Shown piece by piece: positions 5,023 to 5,986 of a stretch of DNA of 5,986 bases. Every line of letters begins with the position of its first letter. The stretch's first letter is position 1. This DNA is from Alphaproteobacteria bacterium (GTDB lineage: Bacteria > Pseudomonadota > Alphaproteobacteria > Rhodospirillales > Rhodospirillaceae), in contig QKGW01000339.1 of the NCBI GenBank assembly GCA_003250275.1, positions 1-5,986 on the forward strand, given 5' to 3'. A program made the position numbers and the translations under genes. The notes under the pieces are model-generated. The model was not told the DNA's origin, did not search any database, and worked only from the letters and a program-made list of their open reading frames with translations.

Positions 5023-5534
5023 GCCGTGCGCCCCGTACCGAAGACGCGCATCCACGTCCACGAAACCAGCACCGCGGCGACCGCGCCGAGGATGGCTTCG
5101 AAGAACCGGAGACCGGCGATCAGAGCGGGGGGTTGTCCGGGGTTCATCATATCCTGCAGGAGAATCACGGTAACGGTGATCGCCGCGAGGCGGCCGCCAT
5201 CGCCGTGGCTGAGAAGGTTCGCGCCCGAGACCGCGAGGGCGATGCAGACGCCGAGGCCGACGACGCTGAACGGCCAGAGCATCAGGTATCCGCCGGCGAT
5301 CACCGCGCCGAGAATGGTGCCCCAGAAGCGCAGCCGCGCCGCGGTTCCGGTGGCGGAGATATCGTTCTGCAGCACCACGATCGCGGAAATCGACGCCCAC
5401 AACGCGCCGAACACCGCCGAACTGGGGTGGAGGATACCGGTGGATTCCATCGCCGCGGTGTACGCGATCAGCACCGCGAGGGCTACCTGGCAGCCACGCG
5501 CGGCGCAGGGGAGGAGACGGTCGGGAAGTTTCAT
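5019..5534 (-). CDS. Small FUSC / aromatic-acid-exporter-like inner-membrane protein
   Basis: This is a 171-residue hydrophobic protein with about six predicted membrane segments (about 12-29, 38-56, 70-84, 88-105, 115-130 and 143-163). Two features resemble the FUSC / aromatic acid exporter transmembrane domain: LHPSSAVFGALWASISAIVVL near 35-55, and an RxxGTxxGA-type motif, RFWGTILGAVIAG, at 69-81. The latter is echoed by RFFEAILGAVAA at 143-154. It contains only the membrane half; the cytoplasmic domain or second membrane module of full exporters is absent, and no truncation scar is visible, so it may be a natural single-module member. The ATG at 5534 is preferred over the TTG at 5537 because AGCGGG lies 7 nt upstream of it. 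Its stop overlaps the start of the UPF0178 gene. A transport role is inferred; substrate unknown. Confidence 0.75.
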   Translation of the reverse strand: MKLPDRLLPCAARGCQVALAVLIAYTAAMESTGILHPSSAVFGALWASISAIVVLQNDISATGTAARLRFWGTILGAVIAGGYLMLWPFSVVGLGVCIALAVSGANLLSHGDGGRLAAITVTVILLQDMMNPGQPPALIAGLRFFEAILGAVAAVLVSWTWMRVFGTGRTA

Positions 5535-5557
5535 CAATGAACCCGCTGGAAAGACGA

Positions 5558-5582
5558 ACGGCGCGACCCTCGGCCGCGCCGT
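5558..5582 (-). terminator. Possible weak terminator hairpin after asd
   Basis: Arms 5558-5568 and 5572-5582 form an 11-bp stem with one A/C mismatch and a 3-nt loop, starting 22 nt past the asd stop. On the minus strand the tail is TTCGTCTTT, only partly T-rich, so termination may be incomplete. It separates asd from the FUSC-like gene, which starts 24 nt later with no room for an obvious independent promoter, so some read-through is likely. Confidence 0.45.
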
Positions 5583-5604
5583 CGGTTTTAGCGGGCGGCC
5601 GGGA

Positions 5605-5986
5605 TCACTTCTTCAAGTGGTCGCGAATCAGCACTTCGGCAATCTGCACGGTGTTGAGAGCGGCCCCCTTGCGCAGATTGTCGGAGACGCACCAGAACGA
5701 GAGGCCGTTCGACACGGTCTTGTCGGCGCGGATGCGCGACACGTAGGTGGCGTCCTCGCCGGCGGATTCAACCGGGGTGACGTAGCCTTCGTTTTCGCGC
5801 ATGTCGACGACGACGATGCCCGGAGCCTTCTTCAGCACCTCACGCGCGGCGGCGTCGGTGATCGGCTTCTCGGTCTCGATGTTGACGTACTCGGCGTGGC
5901 CGATGAAGGTCGGCACGCGGCAGCAGTTGGCGTGGACCTTGATGTCCGGGTCGAGAATCTTGTTGGTCTCGACGGCCATCTTCCAC
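5605..5986 (-). CDS. asd: Aspartate-semialdehyde dehydrogenase, C-terminal part (start beyond window)
   Basis: Asd reduces L-aspartyl-4-phosphate with NADPH to aspartate-4-semialdehyde, the branch point for lysine/diaminopimelate, methionine and threonine synthesis, in the cytoplasm. Only the last 126 residues are seen, of a usual length near 340. The visible segment starts WKMAVETNKIL, the family's conserved E-x-K-IL stretch before the active-site block. It continues with CCRVPTFIGHAEYVNIE, where Arg (codon 5917-5919) and His (codon 5896-5898) match the substrate-binding Arg and the acid/base His of the family. The C-terminal DNLRKGAALNTVQIAEVLI is the typical Asd ending. The NADP-binding domain and catalytic Cys lie outside. 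The stop is at 5605-5607. It is on the same strand as, and upstream of, the FUSC-like and UPF0178 genes, with a 70-nt gap holding a possible weak terminator. Confidence 0.96.
   Translation of the reverse strand, partial: WKMAVETNKILDPDIKVHANCCRVPTFIGHAEYVNIETEKPITDAAAREVLKKAPGIVVVDMRENEGYVTPVESAGEDATYVSRIRADKTVSNGLSFWCVSDNLRKGAALNTVQIAEVLIRDHLKK

Noticed and set aside
5023..5400. Upstream extension of the UPF0178 gene frame
   Set aside because: This part overlaps the FUSC-like gene in another frame and is Arg-rich without motifs. The family N-terminus (VDADACPV) begins right after the ATG at 5022.
5133..5540. 135-codon plus-strand open frame opposite the FUSC-like gene
   Set aside because: Its composition is shadow-like (Gly/Arg/Asp/His), while the opposite strand encodes a coherent hydrophobic membrane protein with a coupled downstream gene.
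1..5986. CRISPR array, tRNA, rRNA, insertion sequence, phage or defence genes
   Set aside because: I found no regularly spaced repeats, cloverleaf or rRNA-like stretches, transposase motifs or terminal repeats. The coding content is ordinary metabolism.

Overview
This window reads as a GC-rich chromosomal segment of an alphaproteobacterium. The evidence is the mitochondria-like SdhA (motifs RSHTVAAQGG, DNWQWHMYDTVKGADW, TSAHTCTGDG), the sdhC-sdhD-sdhA order, and the strong G/C bias at third codon positions that produces long spurious antisense ORFs. A Rhodospirillales-type genome is my best guess, but the sequence alone does not prove it. Almost all of the window is housekeeping metabolism. 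I see no mobile element, phage gene, CRISPR array, tRNA or rRNA.

Layout, left to right. Positions 1-2344 carry the succinate dehydrogenase operon on the minus strand. It is transcribed sdhC, sdhD, sdhA, with sdhA running off the left edge; sdhB would be expected beyond it. Positions 2345-2539 are a leader/intergenic region with a candidate sdh promoter, an 8-bp dyad touching its -35 box, and a compound hairpin before sdhC. Positions 2540-3436 (minus) encode a CitE-like CoA-ester lyase upstream of sdhC in the same direction. Positions 3437-3562 separate it from the divergent pyridoxal kinase gene pdxY (3563-4420, plus).

Positions 4421-4590 separate pdxY from a convergent minus-strand gene. 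They hold a bidirectional terminator (perfect 21-bp arms, 3-nt loop) flanked on each side by a two-hairpin module. The two modules look like diverged copies of one element in opposite orientation. This is the most structured non-coding stretch here. Positions 4591-5534 (minus) are a two-gene unit: a small FUSC-type membrane protein whose stop overlaps the start of a YaiI/YqxD (UPF0178) protein. Positions 5605-5986 (minus) are the C-terminal third of aspartate-semialdehyde dehydrogenase (asd).

How the genes relate: SdhCDA oxidises succinate and passes electrons to quinone. The CoA-ester lyase probably feeds or drains acyl-CoA and glyoxylate, acetate or pyruvate near the TCA cycle. PdxY recycles the PLP cofactor, and Asd commits aspartate to Lys/Met/Thr and cell-wall diaminopimelate. 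No single dedicated system is evident. The items worth a second look are the intergenic palindromes, the sdhC leader and its G8 run, the coupled FUSC/UPF0178 pair, and the unassigned substrate of the CitE-like enzyme.
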